64,000 nt of DNA from FEN-1219 sp964503125 (GTDB taxonomy: Bacteria; Pseudomonadota; Gammaproteobacteria; Steroidobacterales; Rariloculaceae): contig CAZCZE010000008.1 of assembly GCA_964503125.1 (NCBI GenBank), positions 1 to 64,000 on the forward strand. The letters are read 5' to 3'. The notes under the pieces are model-generated. The model was not told the DNA's origin and searched no databases. It saw nothing but the letters and a program-made list of their open reading frames with translations. Shown here in pieces: positions 49,399-59,966 of this stretch. Within the stretch, counting starts at the first letter, position 1; every line of letters begins with the position of its first letter. Made by a program: the position numbers and the translations under genes.

Positions 49399-50352
49399 TC
49401 AAAAGTGCCGGTAGCCGTGCACGGCCGGCGTGTACGGCTCGCCGTCGCGGCGGCAGACCACGCTCTGGCCCGCCACGAGCTGGCCGATGCGGCGCACGGG
49501 CGTGCCCGCGGCCTCGAGCGCCGCTTCGACTTCCTCGGCGCGCGAGGGCGGCGCAGTGAAACACAGCTCGTAGTCGTCGCCGCCGCCGAGCGCGTGCGCG
49601 AGCGCCTCTTGCGGCGGAAACAACGACAAGAGCTCGGCCGACAACGGCACGCGCTCGATGTCGAGCGTCGCGCCGCAGGCGCTCGCGCGGCACAGATGCC
49701 CGAGGTCTGCGAGCAGCCCGTCCGAGAGGTCGACGGCGGCCGTCGCTAGGGACCCAAGCGCCAGGCCCGCGCCGACGCGCGGCACGGGTCGATAGAACCG
49801 CTGCTTGAGCGCGGCGGCGGCGGAGCCTTCTGCTGCCGGCGACCGCTCCGCGATCAGCGTGATGCCGGCCGAGCTGTCGCCGAGCGTGCCCGTCACGTAG
49901 ACGTCGTCGCCGACGTGCCCGCCGCCGCGCGTCAGCATGCGCACGCGCTCGATGTTGCCCATGAGCGTCAGCGTGAGATTGAGCGGCCCGCGCGCGAGGT
50001 TGCCGCCGACGAGGCTCACGCCGAAGCGGTCGGCGAGCTCGTAGAGGCCGCGGCTGAAGCCATCGAGCCAGAGCTCGTCGGACGCGGGCAGCGTCAACGC
50101 CAAGGTGCACCAGCGCGGCTGCGCGCCCATGGCCGCGAGGTCGCTCAAATTGACCGCCATGAGGCGGTAGCCGGTCAGGTGCGGCGCCATGCCGTCGGGG
50201 AAATGCACGCCGGGAATCAACGTGTCGACGGTCACGGCCAGCAGCCCGTCGACGGCGAGCACCGCGGCATCGTCGCCGACGCCGAGCACGACGTCGCGGT
50301 CGGTATAGGGACGCGTGAAATAGCGCGCGATGATCTCGAACTCGCCCATCAT
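49399..50352 (-). CDS. thiL: thiamine-monophosphate kinase
   Basis: The 317-residue enzyme phosphorylates thiamine phosphate to thiamine diphosphate. GVGDDAAVLAVDGLLAVTVD, HFPDGMAPHLTGYRLMAVNL, SDLAAMGAQPRWCTLALTLP and DLSDGLLADLGHLC are the PurM-like ATPase motifs with metal-binding Asp residues. Its ATG overlaps the nusB stop by four bases. Confidence 0.92.
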   Translation of the reverse strand: MMGEFEIIARYFTRPYTDRDVVLGVGDDAAVLAVDGLLAVTVDTLIPGVHFPDGMAPHLTGYRLMAVNLSDLAAMGAQPRWCTLALTLPASDELWLDGFSRGLYELADRFGVSLVGGNLARGPLNLTLTLMGNIERVRMLTRGGGHVGDDVYVTGTLGDSSAGITLIAERSPAAEGSAAAALKQRFYRPVPRVGAGLALGSLATAAVDLSDGLLADLGHLCRASACGATLDIERVPLSAELLSLFPPQEALAHALGGGDDYELCFTAPPSRAEEVEAALEAAGTPVRRIGQLVAGQSVVCRRDGEPYTPAVHGYRHF

Positions 50353-50792
50353 GCCTCGCCCCCGGAGGCAGCGCGCCGCAGCTCGCGCGCCGACTTGTCG
50401 AGCACGGCGTTGACGAACTTGAAACTGTCGACGCCCCCGTAGCGCTTCGCGAGCTCGACGCCTTCGTTGATGACGACCTTCGTGGGCACGTCGTCGCGGA
50501 ACTTGAGCTCCGCGAGCCCGAGCAACAGGATCGCGCGGCCGACGGCATCGAGCTGCTCGATGCCGCGCGCGGCCAGGCGGCCGATCAGCGCGTCGAGCGC
50601 CGCAACGTCGGCGACTACTTTAAGCAGCAGCTCACCAAAGAACTCGCGGTCGCAGCGCTCGTAGTCGGGCAGCGCGCCGAACTGCGCGACGATCTCTTCG
50701 GCCGAGTGCCCGGCGATCTGCCACTGATAGAGCGCCTTGACGAGCAGCTCGCGGGCCAAATGGCGCGCGCGCGCGCTGCTATCGCGGGCCAA
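50349..50792 (-). CDS. nusB: transcription antitermination protein NusB
   Basis: The 147-residue all-helical protein binds boxA RNA with NusE in rRNA antitermination. ARHLARELLVKALYQWQIAG and GLAELKFRDDVPTKVVINEG then VELAKRYGGVDSFKFVNAVL are the family blocks. It lies three bases after ribH. Confidence 0.92.
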   Translation of the reverse strand: MARDSSARARHLARELLVKALYQWQIAGHSAEEIVAQFGALPDYERCDREFFGELLLKVVADVAALDALIGRLAARGIEQLDAVGRAILLLGLAELKFRDDVPTKVVINEGVELAKRYGGVDSFKFVNAVLDKSARELRRAASGGEA

Positions 50793-50795
50793 GGG

Positions 50796-51275
50796 CTATT
50801 GCCCCAACTGCTTGAGCACGGTGGCCATCTGAATGGCCGCGAGCGCGGCGTCGGCTCCTTTGTTGCCGCCCTTCGTGCCGGCCCGCTCGATGGCTTGCTC
50901 GATCGAATCGACGGTCAGGATACCAAACCCAATCGGAATCTCTTCGGCCAAGGCCACGTGCGCGACGCCCCGGCTCGCCTCGCCGGCGACGTAGTCGAAG
51001 TGCGGCGTCGCGCCGCGGATGACGCAGCCCAACGCGATCAGCGCCTGAAAGCGGCGGCTCGCGGCGAGCTTCTTGATCGCGAGCGGTGTCTCGAAGGCGC
51101 CCGGCACGCGCACGACCTCGATGTCGCCGGCCGCGACGCCGTGCTTCAAGAGCGTGGACACGGCCGCGTCGAGCAACCGATCGACGATGAAATCGTTGAA
51201 CCGCGATGCGACGATACCGAAGCGCAAACCGCGGGCATTGAAGTCGCCTTCGATCGTCTTGATGCGGTCATCCAT
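50796..51275 (-). CDS. ribH: 6,7-dimethyl-8-ribityllumazine synthase
   Basis: The 159-residue enzyme joins the pyrimidine and the four-carbon phosphate in riboflavin synthesis. FGIVASRFNDFIVDRLLDAA, VRVPGAFETPLAIKKLAASR, ALGCVIRGATPHFDYVAGEA and IPIGFGILTVDSIEQAIERA are conserved, and the His in TPHFDYV is catalytic. The ATG at 51275 overlaps the ribBX stop. Confidence 0.92.
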   Translation of the reverse strand: MDDRIKTIEGDFNARGLRFGIVASRFNDFIVDRLLDAAVSTLLKHGVAAGDIEVVRVPGAFETPLAIKKLAASRRFQALIALGCVIRGATPHFDYVAGEASRGVAHVALAEEIPIGFGILTVDSIEQAIERAGTKGGNKGADAALAAIQMATVLKQLGQ

Positions 51276-52434
51276 GCGAGTCTTCCTGCTCCGCCGCGCC
51301 CGTGACGTACTCCACGACTTCGAGGCCAAAACCCGACAGCGCGTGCATCTGTTTCGGCGCGCCGATGACGCGCATGCGGCGCACGCCGAGCGCGCGCAAG
51401 ATCTGCGCGCCGACGCCGAACGTGCGGAAGTCCATGCGCCGCTCGCGGCGCGCGCCGAGCTCGGGGTTCTCGCGGCCCAGCGCTTGCACGGCGCGCATGA
51501 GATCGCGGGCCGATTCCTCGGGCCGTAGGATGACGGCGACGCCGCGCCCTTCGGCCGCGATGAGCGCGAGCGCGTCGCGCAATGGGCGGTGCAGCGCCAC
51601 GTCCTTAAGCCCGAGCACGTCGCTCAAGGTATCCTGGCGATGCACGCGCACGAGCGTGGGTTCCCTGCCGTCGACGGCGCCGCGCACGAGTGCTAAGTGC
51701 ACGGCGCGGTTGACGTGGTCCTCGAAGCAGACGAGGCGGAACTCGCCGAGCTCGGTCTCGACGTTGCGCTCGCCGATGATCTCGACGGACTCTTCGGTGC
51801 GCAGCCGGTACTCGATGAGGTCGGCGATCGTGCCGATCTTCAAGCTGTGACGGCGCGCGAATTTCATGAGGTCGTCGCGGCGCGCCATGGCGCCGTCGTC
51901 GTTCAAGATCTCGACGATGACGGCCGCGGGCTCGAGGCCCGCGAGGCGCGCGAGGTCGCAGCCGGCTTCGGTGTGGCCGGCGCGCGTCAGCACGCCGCCG
52001 GGCTGCGCCATGAGCGGAAAGATGTGCCCCGGCTGGCGCAGGTCGCTGGGCTCTGCGCCGGGTGCGACGGCCGCGAGGATCGTGCGCGCGCGATCGTGCG
52101 CCGAGATGCCGGTCGTCACGCCTTCTGCCGCTTCGATCGAGACCGTGAAGTTCGTCGCCTGCTTGAGGTCGGTGTTACTCACCATGAGCGGCAGGCGCAG
52201 CTGCTCGCAGCGCTCGCGCGTCAACGTGAGGCAGATGAGTCCGCGGCCGTACTTCGCCATGAAGTTGACGTCCTCGGCCCGCACCTTGCTCGCCGCCATG
52301 ACGAGGTCACCCTCGTTCTCGCGCTCCTCGTCGTCGAGGATCACGACCATCTCGCCGGCGCGAATAGCAGCGACGATCGTGTCGATGCCGTCGAGGCCGG
52401 ACCAGGCGCTATCGGTGGTCGCGTGCGTACCCAT
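51268..52434 (-). CDS. ribB: 3,4-dihydroxy-2-butanone-4-phosphate synthase with degenerate GTP cyclohydrolase II domain (RibBX type)
   Basis: The 388-residue protein has an intact DHBP synthase domain (residues 15-215: ILDDEERENEGDLVMAA, GHIFPLMAQPGGVLTRAGHT). The second domain still looks like GTP cyclohydrolase II (LVRVHRQDTLSDVLGLKDVA, FRTFGVGAQILRALGVRRMR), but the C-GD-GS-C-D-C zinc cysteines and the catalytic region are lost. This is the RibBX form known from other proteobacteria. It would make the four-carbon unit only, so a true RibA must be elsewhere. Its 5' end overlaps ribE by 26 bases. Confidence 0.88.
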   Translation of the reverse strand: MGTHATTDSAWSGLDGIDTIVAAIRAGEMVVILDDEERENEGDLVMAASKVRAEDVNFMAKYGRGLICLTLTRERCEQLRLPLMVSNTDLKQATNFTVSIEAAEGVTTGISAHDRARTILAAVAPGAEPSDLRQPGHIFPLMAQPGGVLTRAGHTEAGCDLARLAGLEPAAVIVEILNDDGAMARRDDLMKFARRHSLKIGTIADLIEYRLRTEESVEIIGERNVETELGEFRLVCFEDHVNRAVHLALVRGAVDGREPTLVRVHRQDTLSDVLGLKDVALHRPLRDALALIAAEGRGVAVILRPEESARDLMRAVQALGRENPELGARRERRMDFRTFGVGAQILRALGVRRMRVIGAPKQMHALSGFGLEVVEYVTGAAEQEDSHG

Positions 52435-53062
52435 GTTTCCTCAAGAAGTCGTGGTCGAGGCCGCCCTCGGCCGGCCCCGCGAGAAGCCGTTCGAGATAAC
52501 GAGCCAGAAGGTCGACCTCAATATTAACAGCGGTGCCACGCCCGTACTCGCCGATCACGGTTTGGGCCAACGTGTGCGGGATGATGTTGACCGTAAATTC
52601 CGCGCCGCGCACGGCGTTGACGGTCAGGCTCACGCCGTCGACGGCGATCGAGCCTTTGGTCGCGACGTAGCGCGCCAGCGCGCTCGGCACGGCGATGACG
52701 AGTCTCTTCCCGCGTCCGTCCGGCGTCACGGCTACGACCTCGCCGACGCCGTCGACGTGCCCGGTGACGAGGTGGCCGTCGAGCGGCTCTCCTGCCTTGA
52801 GCGGCGGCTCGAGGTTGACGCGCGCGCCTAAGCGCAGCCGGCCGAGCGTCGTAACGCTAAGCGTCTCGGCCGAGACGTCGGCGCTGAAACCGGTCCCCAT
52901 CACCGTCACGGCCGTGAGGCAGACGCCGTTGACGGCGATGCTGCCGCCGACGGCGAGCGGCGCTACGCTCAGGGCCCCGAGCTCGATCGCGAACCGCTGA
53001 TCCGCGCCGTGCTCCGTGCGCGCCGCGATGCTTCCTATGCCTTTCACCAACCCCGAGAACAC
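52409..53062 (-). CDS. ribE: riboflavin synthase alpha chain
   Basis: The 217-residue enzyme turns two lumazines into riboflavin. Two lumazine-binding repeats are visible: MFSGLVKGIGSI, GGSIAVNGVCLTAV and DVSAETL in the first, then HLVTGHVDGVGEVV, KGSIAVDGVSLTVN and VNIIPHTLAQTV in the second. The length fits the family. It overlaps the ribBX start. Confidence 0.92.
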   Translation of the reverse strand: MFSGLVKGIGSIAARTEHGADQRFAIELGALSVAPLAVGGSIAVNGVCLTAVTVMGTGFSADVSAETLSVTTLGRLRLGARVNLEPPLKAGEPLDGHLVTGHVDGVGEVVAVTPDGRGKRLVIAVPSALARYVATKGSIAVDGVSLTVNAVRGAEFTVNIIPHTLAQTVIGEYGRGTAVNIEVDLLARYLERLLAGPAEGGLDHDFLRKHGYARDHR

Positions 53063-53078
53063 CGGTCGCTCCGTTCTC

Positions 53079-54206
53079 TCAAGAGGCGGCCACCCTACTG
53101 ACGCGCGCCGTGAGGCGCAAGTCGAGACCTACCTTTCGGCAATCGTCGAGCGTGAGGCTCCAACCGGCCGCAAGCGTCTCGAGCGCCGGCACGCTGAACA
53201 TGCCGCGCGCCGAGTCGCCGAGCAGCCGCGGCGCCATATAAATAATGAGTTCGTCGATGAGGCCCGCGCGCAGCAGCGCGCCGTTCAAGCCCGCGCCCGC
53301 CTCGACCCAGACGTCGTTGATCTCGTGCGTGCCGAGCCGCTCGAGCACGGCCTTGAGATCGCAGTGCTCGGCGTCGCCCGCGACTTGCTCGACGCGTGCG
53401 CCGGCCTTGCGCAAGGCCGTTGCCTTGGGGTCGTCGAGCGAGCGCGTCGTGAGCACGAGCACCTCGCCCGGCAGCGACAGCGTCTTCGCGCCCGGCGGCG
53501 TCTTGAGGCGCGCGTCGATGACGACGCGCAGCGGTTGCTTGATGCCTATCTCCGCAGCGATGCCCGCGTCCTCGCGGCGCGCATTCAGCGAGGGATCGTC
53601 GTCGACGATCGTGCCGCTGCCCGTGACGACGGCGCTCGAACGCGCGCGCCAGCGGTGCACGTCGGCGCGCGCGGCGGCGCTCGTGATCCAGCGGCTCGTG
53701 CCGTTCGCGAGCGCCGTGCGGCCGTCGAGACTGACGGCGAGCTTGCTGCGCAGCCACGGCGTGCCGCGCCGCATGCGCGTGAAGAAGCCGCGGTTGAGCG
53801 GCTCCGCCGCACGCTCGAGCACGCCGCCCTCGACGGCGATGCCGGCTGCGGCGAGCTCCGCGGCGCCGCCGCCATTGACGCGCGGATTGGGATCGTGGCC
53901 ACCGAACACGACGCGCGCGACGCCCGCATCGATGAGCGCACGCGAGCAGGGTCCCGTGCGGCCCGTGTGGCAGCACGGCTCGAGTGTCACGTAGGCCGTC
54001 GCCCCGCGCGCCGCGGCGCCCGCGGCCACGAGCGCAACGCGCTCGGCGTGCGGCCCGCCGGCCGGCGCCGTCCAGCCCGAGCCGACGACGCTGCCGTCCT
54101 TGACGAGCAGGCAGCCGACCGACGGATTCGGCGCCGTGTCGTAGCGGCCGTTCTCCGCGAGGCGCAGCGCGCCCGCCATGTGCTCATGATCGTGCGCGTC
54201 AGCCAT
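53079..54206 (-). CDS. ribD: bifunctional riboflavin deaminase/reductase RibD
   Basis: The 375-residue enzyme performs the deaminase and reductase steps of riboflavin synthesis. The N-terminal zinc deaminase motif is GGPHAERVALVAAG with TLEPCCHTGRTGPCSRALID. The reductase half has WLRSKLAVSLDGRTALANGT, TSRWITSAAARADVHRWRA and VWVEAGAGLNGALLRAGLID. Sixteen bases separate it from ribE and fifteen from nrdR. Confidence 0.92.
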   Translation of the reverse strand: MADAHDHEHMAGALRLAENGRYDTAPNPSVGCLLVKDGSVVGSGWTAPAGGPHAERVALVAAGAAARGATAYVTLEPCCHTGRTGPCSRALIDAGVARVVFGGHDPNPRVNGGGAAELAAAGIAVEGGVLERAAEPLNRGFFTRMRRGTPWLRSKLAVSLDGRTALANGTSRWITSAAARADVHRWRARSSAVVTGSGTIVDDDPSLNARREDAGIAAEIGIKQPLRVVIDARLKTPPGAKTLSLPGEVLVLTTRSLDDPKATALRKAGARVEQVAGDAEHCDLKAVLERLGTHEINDVWVEAGAGLNGALLRAGLIDELIIYMAPRLLGDSARGMFSVPALETLAAGWSLTLDDCRKVGLDLRLTARVSRVAAS

Positions 54207-54221
54207 GGCCGTCTCGCGACG

Positions 54222-54734
54222 TCACTTCTTGCGCGGCTCGTCGGGGAGCAGCGACATCTGCTCGCGGCCCCCCTGCGGGCTCGGCATCGCCTGCAAGCGC
54301 TCGATCTCCTGCTGGAACTCGGTGACGTCCTGGAAGCTGCGATAGACCGACGCGAACCGCACGTACGCCACCTCGTCGAGGCGGCGCAGCTCCTCCATGA
54401 CGAGGTCGCCGATGAGCCGGCTTAGGACCTCGCGCTCGCCGAGCGTCTGCAAGTGGTGCTCGATGTGCTCGATGCTGCGCTCGACGTCCTCGCGCTGCAC
54501 GGGGCGCTTCTGCAGCGCGTTCAAGAACCCGTTGCGCAGCTTGTTGACGTCGAACGGCTCGCGGCGATCGTCGCGCTTCACCACGTACGGCATGACGAGC
54601 TCGGGGCTCTCGAACGTCGTGAAGCGCTCGCCGCACGACAGGCACTCGCGGCGACGGCGCACCTGCCGTCCCTCGCCGGCCAAGCGCGAGTCCGTCACCT
54701 TCGAATCCTCAAAATTACAAAACGGACAGTGCAC
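54222..54734 (-). CDS. nrdR: transcriptional repressor NrdR
   Basis: The 170-residue protein represses ribonucleotide reductase genes. The N-terminal zinc ribbon is MHCPFCNFEDSKVTDSRLAG with RRRECLSCGERFTTFE. An ATP-cone follows (MPYVVKRDDRREPFDVNKLR, FLNALQKRPVQREDVERSIE). It heads the riboflavin operon. The 126 bases to the next gene show no FMN riboswitch. Confidence 0.92.
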   Translation of the reverse strand: MHCPFCNFEDSKVTDSRLAGEGRQVRRRRECLSCGERFTTFESPELVMPYVVKRDDRREPFDVNKLRNGFLNALQKRPVQREDVERSIEHIEHHLQTLGEREVLSRLIGDLVMEELRRLDEVAYVRFASVYRSFQDVTEFQQEIERLQAMPSPQGGREQMSLLPDEPRKK

Positions 54735-54860
54735 GCGTTACGTACCTCGGCGTCGTTCCAGCGTTGTCGTTCCGGCGGTCCCGGAAGGCCCCTCTCACGC
54801 GGCCACTTCCGCGACCTCCCTCGATCAATTGTGCGCCGCAACGGTGGGCACGGCACAGGC

Positions 54861-55805
54861 TCAAGCGGCGAGCTCCTCGACGACGCGCGTCCAGGCGCGC
54901 GCGAGATTGGCGCGGTTGTAGCCGCCGCCGCCCATGGCGAGCACGCGGCCGTTCGCGTAGCGGTCGGCCAGGACGCAGAGCCGCCGCGCGGCATGCGCAT
55001 GCGCCTCGGGCGTGAACTGCAGGTGCGTGATCGGGTCGCCGGCGATCGAGTCCGCGCCGCATTGCAGCAGGATGAGCTCGGGCCGCGCGGCGTCGAGATA
55101 AACCTCGACCTCCTCCCAGGCCGCATGGAACTCGGCGTCGCCGGCGCCAGGCGCGAGCGGTATGTTGAGCTTCGTGCCTATGCCTAAGCCGCGCCCCGTC
55201 TCGCTGCGGCTGCCGGTGCCGGGATAGAGGAAGCGGCCGTCCTCGTGCAGGTCGGCGAACAGCAAGTCGGGGTCCTGCTCGAAGGCGTAGAAGACGCCGT
55301 CGCCGTGGTGCGCATCGATATCGACGTAGGCGACGCGGCGAATGCCGTGGAGCCGCCGCGCGGCTTCGATCGCGACGCCGCAGTCGTTGAACACGCAGAA
55401 GCCGGCGGCGCTGTCGCGCGTGGCGTGGTGCAGGCCGCCGATCGGGATGAACGCGCGCCGCTTAGGACCTGCGACGATCGCCGCGAGCGCGTCGAGCGTC
55501 CCGCCGACGACGTGCGCCGCCGCCTCGTAGACGCCGGGAAACGCGGGCGTGTCGCCCGCGTCGAGCAGGCCGCTACCGCGCGCCGAGAGCTCCGCGACGC
55601 GGTCGACGTAGCGCGGCGTGTGGAAGTACTCGAGCTCGGCGCGCGTCGCTGGTCGCGGCGGCTTGCGGGTCAACTCCGGCGCAACGGGCGAGCGCTCGAG
55701 CTCCGCCATGAACGCGCCGTAACGATCCGCGCCGAACGGGTGCCCGTCCGGGAAGCCGTACTCGGCGAGCTCCGAACCTGCGATGAGGATGACTGCGCGC
55801 GACAT
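54861..55805 (-). CDS. histone deacetylase-family (AcuC-like) deacetylase
   Basis: The 314-residue zinc enzyme has IPIGGLHHATRDSAAGFCVF (the tandem His), VAYVDIDAHHGDGVFYAFEQ (zinc Asp and His) and LILLQCGADSIAGDPITHLQ with the late GGGGYN tyrosine. Family members deacetylate lysines or polyamines. The substrate here is unknown. It is divergent from the sigma-factor operon. Confidence 0.88.
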   Translation of the reverse strand: MSRAVILIAGSELAEYGFPDGHPFGADRYGAFMAELERSPVAPELTRKPPRPATRAELEYFHTPRYVDRVAELSARGSGLLDAGDTPAFPGVYEAAAHVVGGTLDALAAIVAGPKRRAFIPIGGLHHATRDSAAGFCVFNDCGVAIEAARRLHGIRRVAYVDIDAHHGDGVFYAFEQDPDLLFADLHEDGRFLYPGTGSRSETGRGLGIGTKLNIPLAPGAGDAEFHAAWEEVEVYLDAARPELILLQCGADSIAGDPITHLQFTPEAHAHAARRLCVLADRYANGRVLAMGGGGYNRANLARAWTRVVEELAA

Positions 55806-55912
55806 CAGGGAACAGTTTTATCATGAGCGGCGCTGCCTAGACGACGCGCCGGACGGTCGCGAACAGCGAAAAGTTGGCGGAAAACCGGGACTCGAGCGTA
55901 TTAAGGGGGGAT

Positions 55913-56539
55913 ATGACGACGGATGCGCCGCCGTTACGCGGCCGAGCACTTTGGATGCCCGCAGACCGACCCTCACCGCCGGGCGTCGCGGACGCGGTTC
56001 CCGCGCCCACGAGCGATGCGTCGGCAGCGGCCACGGAGGAGCACGCACGGTTCGTGCGCGAGCTCTTCGAGCGTCATCGGCATGCGCTGCTGCGCTATCT
56101 CAAGGGGCTGCTCGCGAACGGCGCCGACGCCGAGGATGCATTGCAAGAAACCTATGCGCGCTTGCTCGACGTTACGGATTTGGACAGAGCGGACGGCCGC
56201 GCGCGCGCGTATCTCTACAAGGTCGCGACCAATCTCGCGCGCGACCGGTTTCGGCGGCGCAAAGAATCGAGCATCGACGACGCGTTGGCCGATGAGCTCC
56301 CGAGCGGCGATGACCCGCCCGAGGTCGTCGTCGACTTCGGGCGCGGCCTCGCGATCGTGAAGAGGACGTTGCTCGAGCTCAAACCGCGTTGCCGGCAGGT
56401 CTTCCTGCTGCGCGTCGCGGAGGAGCTCGATTACGAAACGATTGCGGCACGGCTCGGCATCAGCAAACGGACCATCGAACGGGAGATGCAGCACGCGCTG
56501 GATGCCTGTCAGCGCAGACTGAAGAGATCGGGAACATGA
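55913..56539 (+). CDS. ECF RNA polymerase sigma factor (FecI-like)
   Basis: The 208-residue sigma-70 protein has region 2 (LFERHRHALLRYLKGLLANG, ADAEDALQETYARLLD, LYKVATNLARDRFRRR) and region 4 (LKPRCRQVFLLRVAEELDYE, TIAARLGISKRTIEREMQHA). ATG at 55913 follows AAGGGGGG. A GGAAAA/CGTATT pair upstream could be an autoregulated promoter but is poorly spaced. Its TGA overlaps the anti-sigma ATG. Confidence 0.88.
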   Translation: MTTDAPPLRGRALWMPADRPSPPGVADAVPAPTSDASAAATEEHARFVRELFERHRHALLRYLKGLLANGADAEDALQETYARLLDVTDLDRADGRARAYLYKVATNLARDRFRRRKESSIDDALADELPSGDDPPEVVVDFGRGLAIVKRTLLELKPRCRQVFLLRVAEELDYETIAARLGISKRTIEREMQHALDACQRRLKRSGT

Positions 56540-57450
56540 TAAGAGCGAAGGACAAACTGCGGGGCGGCGATGAGGCCGACCATACGGCGGCGCGCTGGTT
56601 CGTCGAGCTCGATGCCGGCCCGCTCGATCCGGCCCAGGAACACGAGCTCACGGCGTGGCTCGAGCGCGACCCCGAGCACGAAGGCGAGCTCGCGCGCTGC
56701 GGGGCCGCGGTCGAGCTCGCGCGCGAGCTCCAAGGCGACGACGAGCTGCGCTGGGCGTTTGCCGGCGCGGCTCGCCTCGCGGAGACGCCGCCGGCGCGTC
56801 TTACACTCTCGTGGTATCGGCGGCCGGCCCTCGCGTGGGGCGTGGCGGCGATCGCGGTGGTCGTCGCGGTCGCCGTGTCGTGGGAGCGCGAGTCCGTGCC
56901 GCCGGTCGCGCCGCCGGCCGCGAGCGCGCGCGGCACGCTGCCGCCGGAGCTCGTCCGCGAGCTCGCGGCCGCGAAGCCCGTCGTGTTGTCGCCGGACACG
57001 GCGAACCTCGTTGTCGATGGGCTTTCCGTGGCCGTGTTGCCGTTCGCGCTCGAACCGCTCGCGCCGGGCGGCGACTCCGCAGCGGCCGAAAGCATCGCCG
57101 CGACGCTCTATGGCGACATCGTGCGCGACCTGGCCGCGATTCCCGGCGTCTATGTGCTCGACCGCTCGGCCGTCGCGCCGTACGCCAAGATGGACATCGC
57201 GCCCGAAGAAATCGCCATGCAGCTCAGCGTCCGCGGCGTCGTAAACGCGCGCGTCGCGGCGGCCGACGGACGCGTGCGCGTCGTGCTCGAGATCGTCGAC
57301 GCGGCCCAAGCAGCGCTCGCGTCCGAAGACACGTTCGACCGTCCCGTCGCGGAGCTCTCCGCGCTCCGCACCGATATCGTCACCCACATCGCCACGAGGC
57401 TCGCGGCCCCCGTCGGGACGCCCGAGCCGGGGCGAATCAACGAGGAGTAA
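56536..57450 (+). CDS. anti-sigma factor: FecR-type N-domain, membrane helix, TolB/FlgO-like periplasmic domain
   Basis: The 304-residue protein combines a cytoplasmic DUF4880-like domain (TAARWFVELDAGPLDPAQEH, LTAWLERDPEHEGELARC), one membrane helix (about 103-120, PALAWGVAAIAVVVAVAVSW) and a periplasmic part like the TolB-N/FlgO fold (LSVAVLPFALEPLAPG, ATLYGDIVRDLAAIPGVYVL, LSVRGVVNARVAAADGRVRV). Normal FecR domains are missing, so the signal probably differs from iron-citrate. It should hold the sigma factor encoded upstream. Overlap of four bases with the sigma gene. Confidence 0.75.
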   Translation: MIRAKDKLRGGDEADHTAARWFVELDAGPLDPAQEHELTAWLERDPEHEGELARCGAAVELARELQGDDELRWAFAGAARLAETPPARLTLSWYRRPALAWGVAAIAVVVAVAVSWERESVPPVAPPAASARGTLPPELVRELAAAKPVVLSPDTANLVVDGLSVAVLPFALEPLAPGGDSAAAESIAATLYGDIVRDLAAIPGVYVLDRSAVAPYAKMDIAPEEIAMQLSVRGVVNARVAAADGRVRVVLEIVDAAQAALASEDTFDRPVAELSALRTDIVTHIATRLAAPVGTPEPGRINEE

Positions 57451-57456
57451 AGCCCA

Positions 57457-58134
57457 ATGAACCTTTCGTATTCCGTGGCGGCGTTAGTGGTTTCGACCGT
57501 GCTCGCGGCGGCCGCGCTCGCGCAACCGGAGCCGACTCGCGGCCCGGCGCCGCAAGCGCGACCGCCCGCGGCTCAGACCCCCGCACCGGCCGCCGACGCG
57601 CCCACGCCGATCGTGCGGCAGCCGTCTCCGGCAGAGCTCGAAGCGCAGCGCCGCCGAGACGAACGAAGCGTCGATCTCGACGAGCTGCTCGCGCGCGTGT
57701 CGGAGGCCACGGGCATGAAGTTCCTCGTCGACCCGCGCGTGCGGGCACGGGTCAACGCCGTGCCGAGAATCGACACTCCGACGTATGCTGAGCTGTTGAC
57801 GATTCTCCGCATGCACGGCTACGCGGCCGCAGAGGTCGGCGGCCGCGTGAACATCGTGCCGGACTCCAACGCGCGCTTCCTGCCCGGGCGCGTGCTCCAG
57901 CGCGACGACGACAACGTGCCGGACGATGAGTACGTCACGCGGATCATCACGACGCCGAACGCCGCGTTCCTGGTCCCGGTGCTGCGCCCGTTGATGCCCC
58001 AGACCGCACACCTCGCGGCGACCCGCGGAGACGGAGCCGCAGCGCCCGACGCACTGCCCGACAGGCTGATCCTGATGGACACCTACGCGAACGTCCGGCG
58101 CATCACGGAGATCGTCAACACGTTGTCCCGCTAG
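57457..58134 (+). CDS. exported protein with secretin-type N0/N1 domains but no pore
   Basis: The 225-residue product has a signal peptide (AALVVSTVLAAAALAQ), a proline-rich linker, then VDLDELLARVSEATGMKFLV, YAELLTILRMHGYAAAEVGG and later ITTPNAAFLVPVLRPLMPQT with LILMDTYANVRRITEIVNTL. This is the N0-N1 pattern of GspD/STN domains. There is no secretin barrel. It is the third gene of the sigma/anti-sigma operon (six bases after it) and could be the sensor or partner of the anti-sigma periplasmic domain. Confidence 0.75.
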   Translation: MNLSYSVAALVVSTVLAAAALAQPEPTRGPAPQARPPAAQTPAPAADAPTPIVRQPSPAELEAQRRRDERSVDLDELLARVSEATGMKFLVDPRVRARVNAVPRIDTPTYAELLTILRMHGYAAAEVGGRVNIVPDSNARFLPGRVLQRDDDNVPDDEYVTRIITTPNAAFLVPVLRPLMPQTAHLAATRGDGAAAPDALPDRLILMDTYANVRRITEIVNTLSR

Positions 58135-58224
58135 CGGCTCCCTATTTCTTTCGCATTCGTCGGCGGGTTGCCGAGCCGTGGCGTGGCGTCGATAATCGCT
58201 GCCCCGCTCGCAACCGCAAAACTC

Positions 58225-59895
<1,671 letters not shown>

Positions 59896-59966
59896 GCGGC
59901 GCGCGGCAGGCGCCGGTGGCGCCGGGCGCTCGGGATGCTGCTACACTCCCAAAGAAAGGCCCGACC

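Noticed and set aside
54735..54860. FMN riboswitch upstream of the riboflavin genes
   Set aside because: Only 126 bases before nrdR, and no conserved RFN blocks were seen there or before ribBX.
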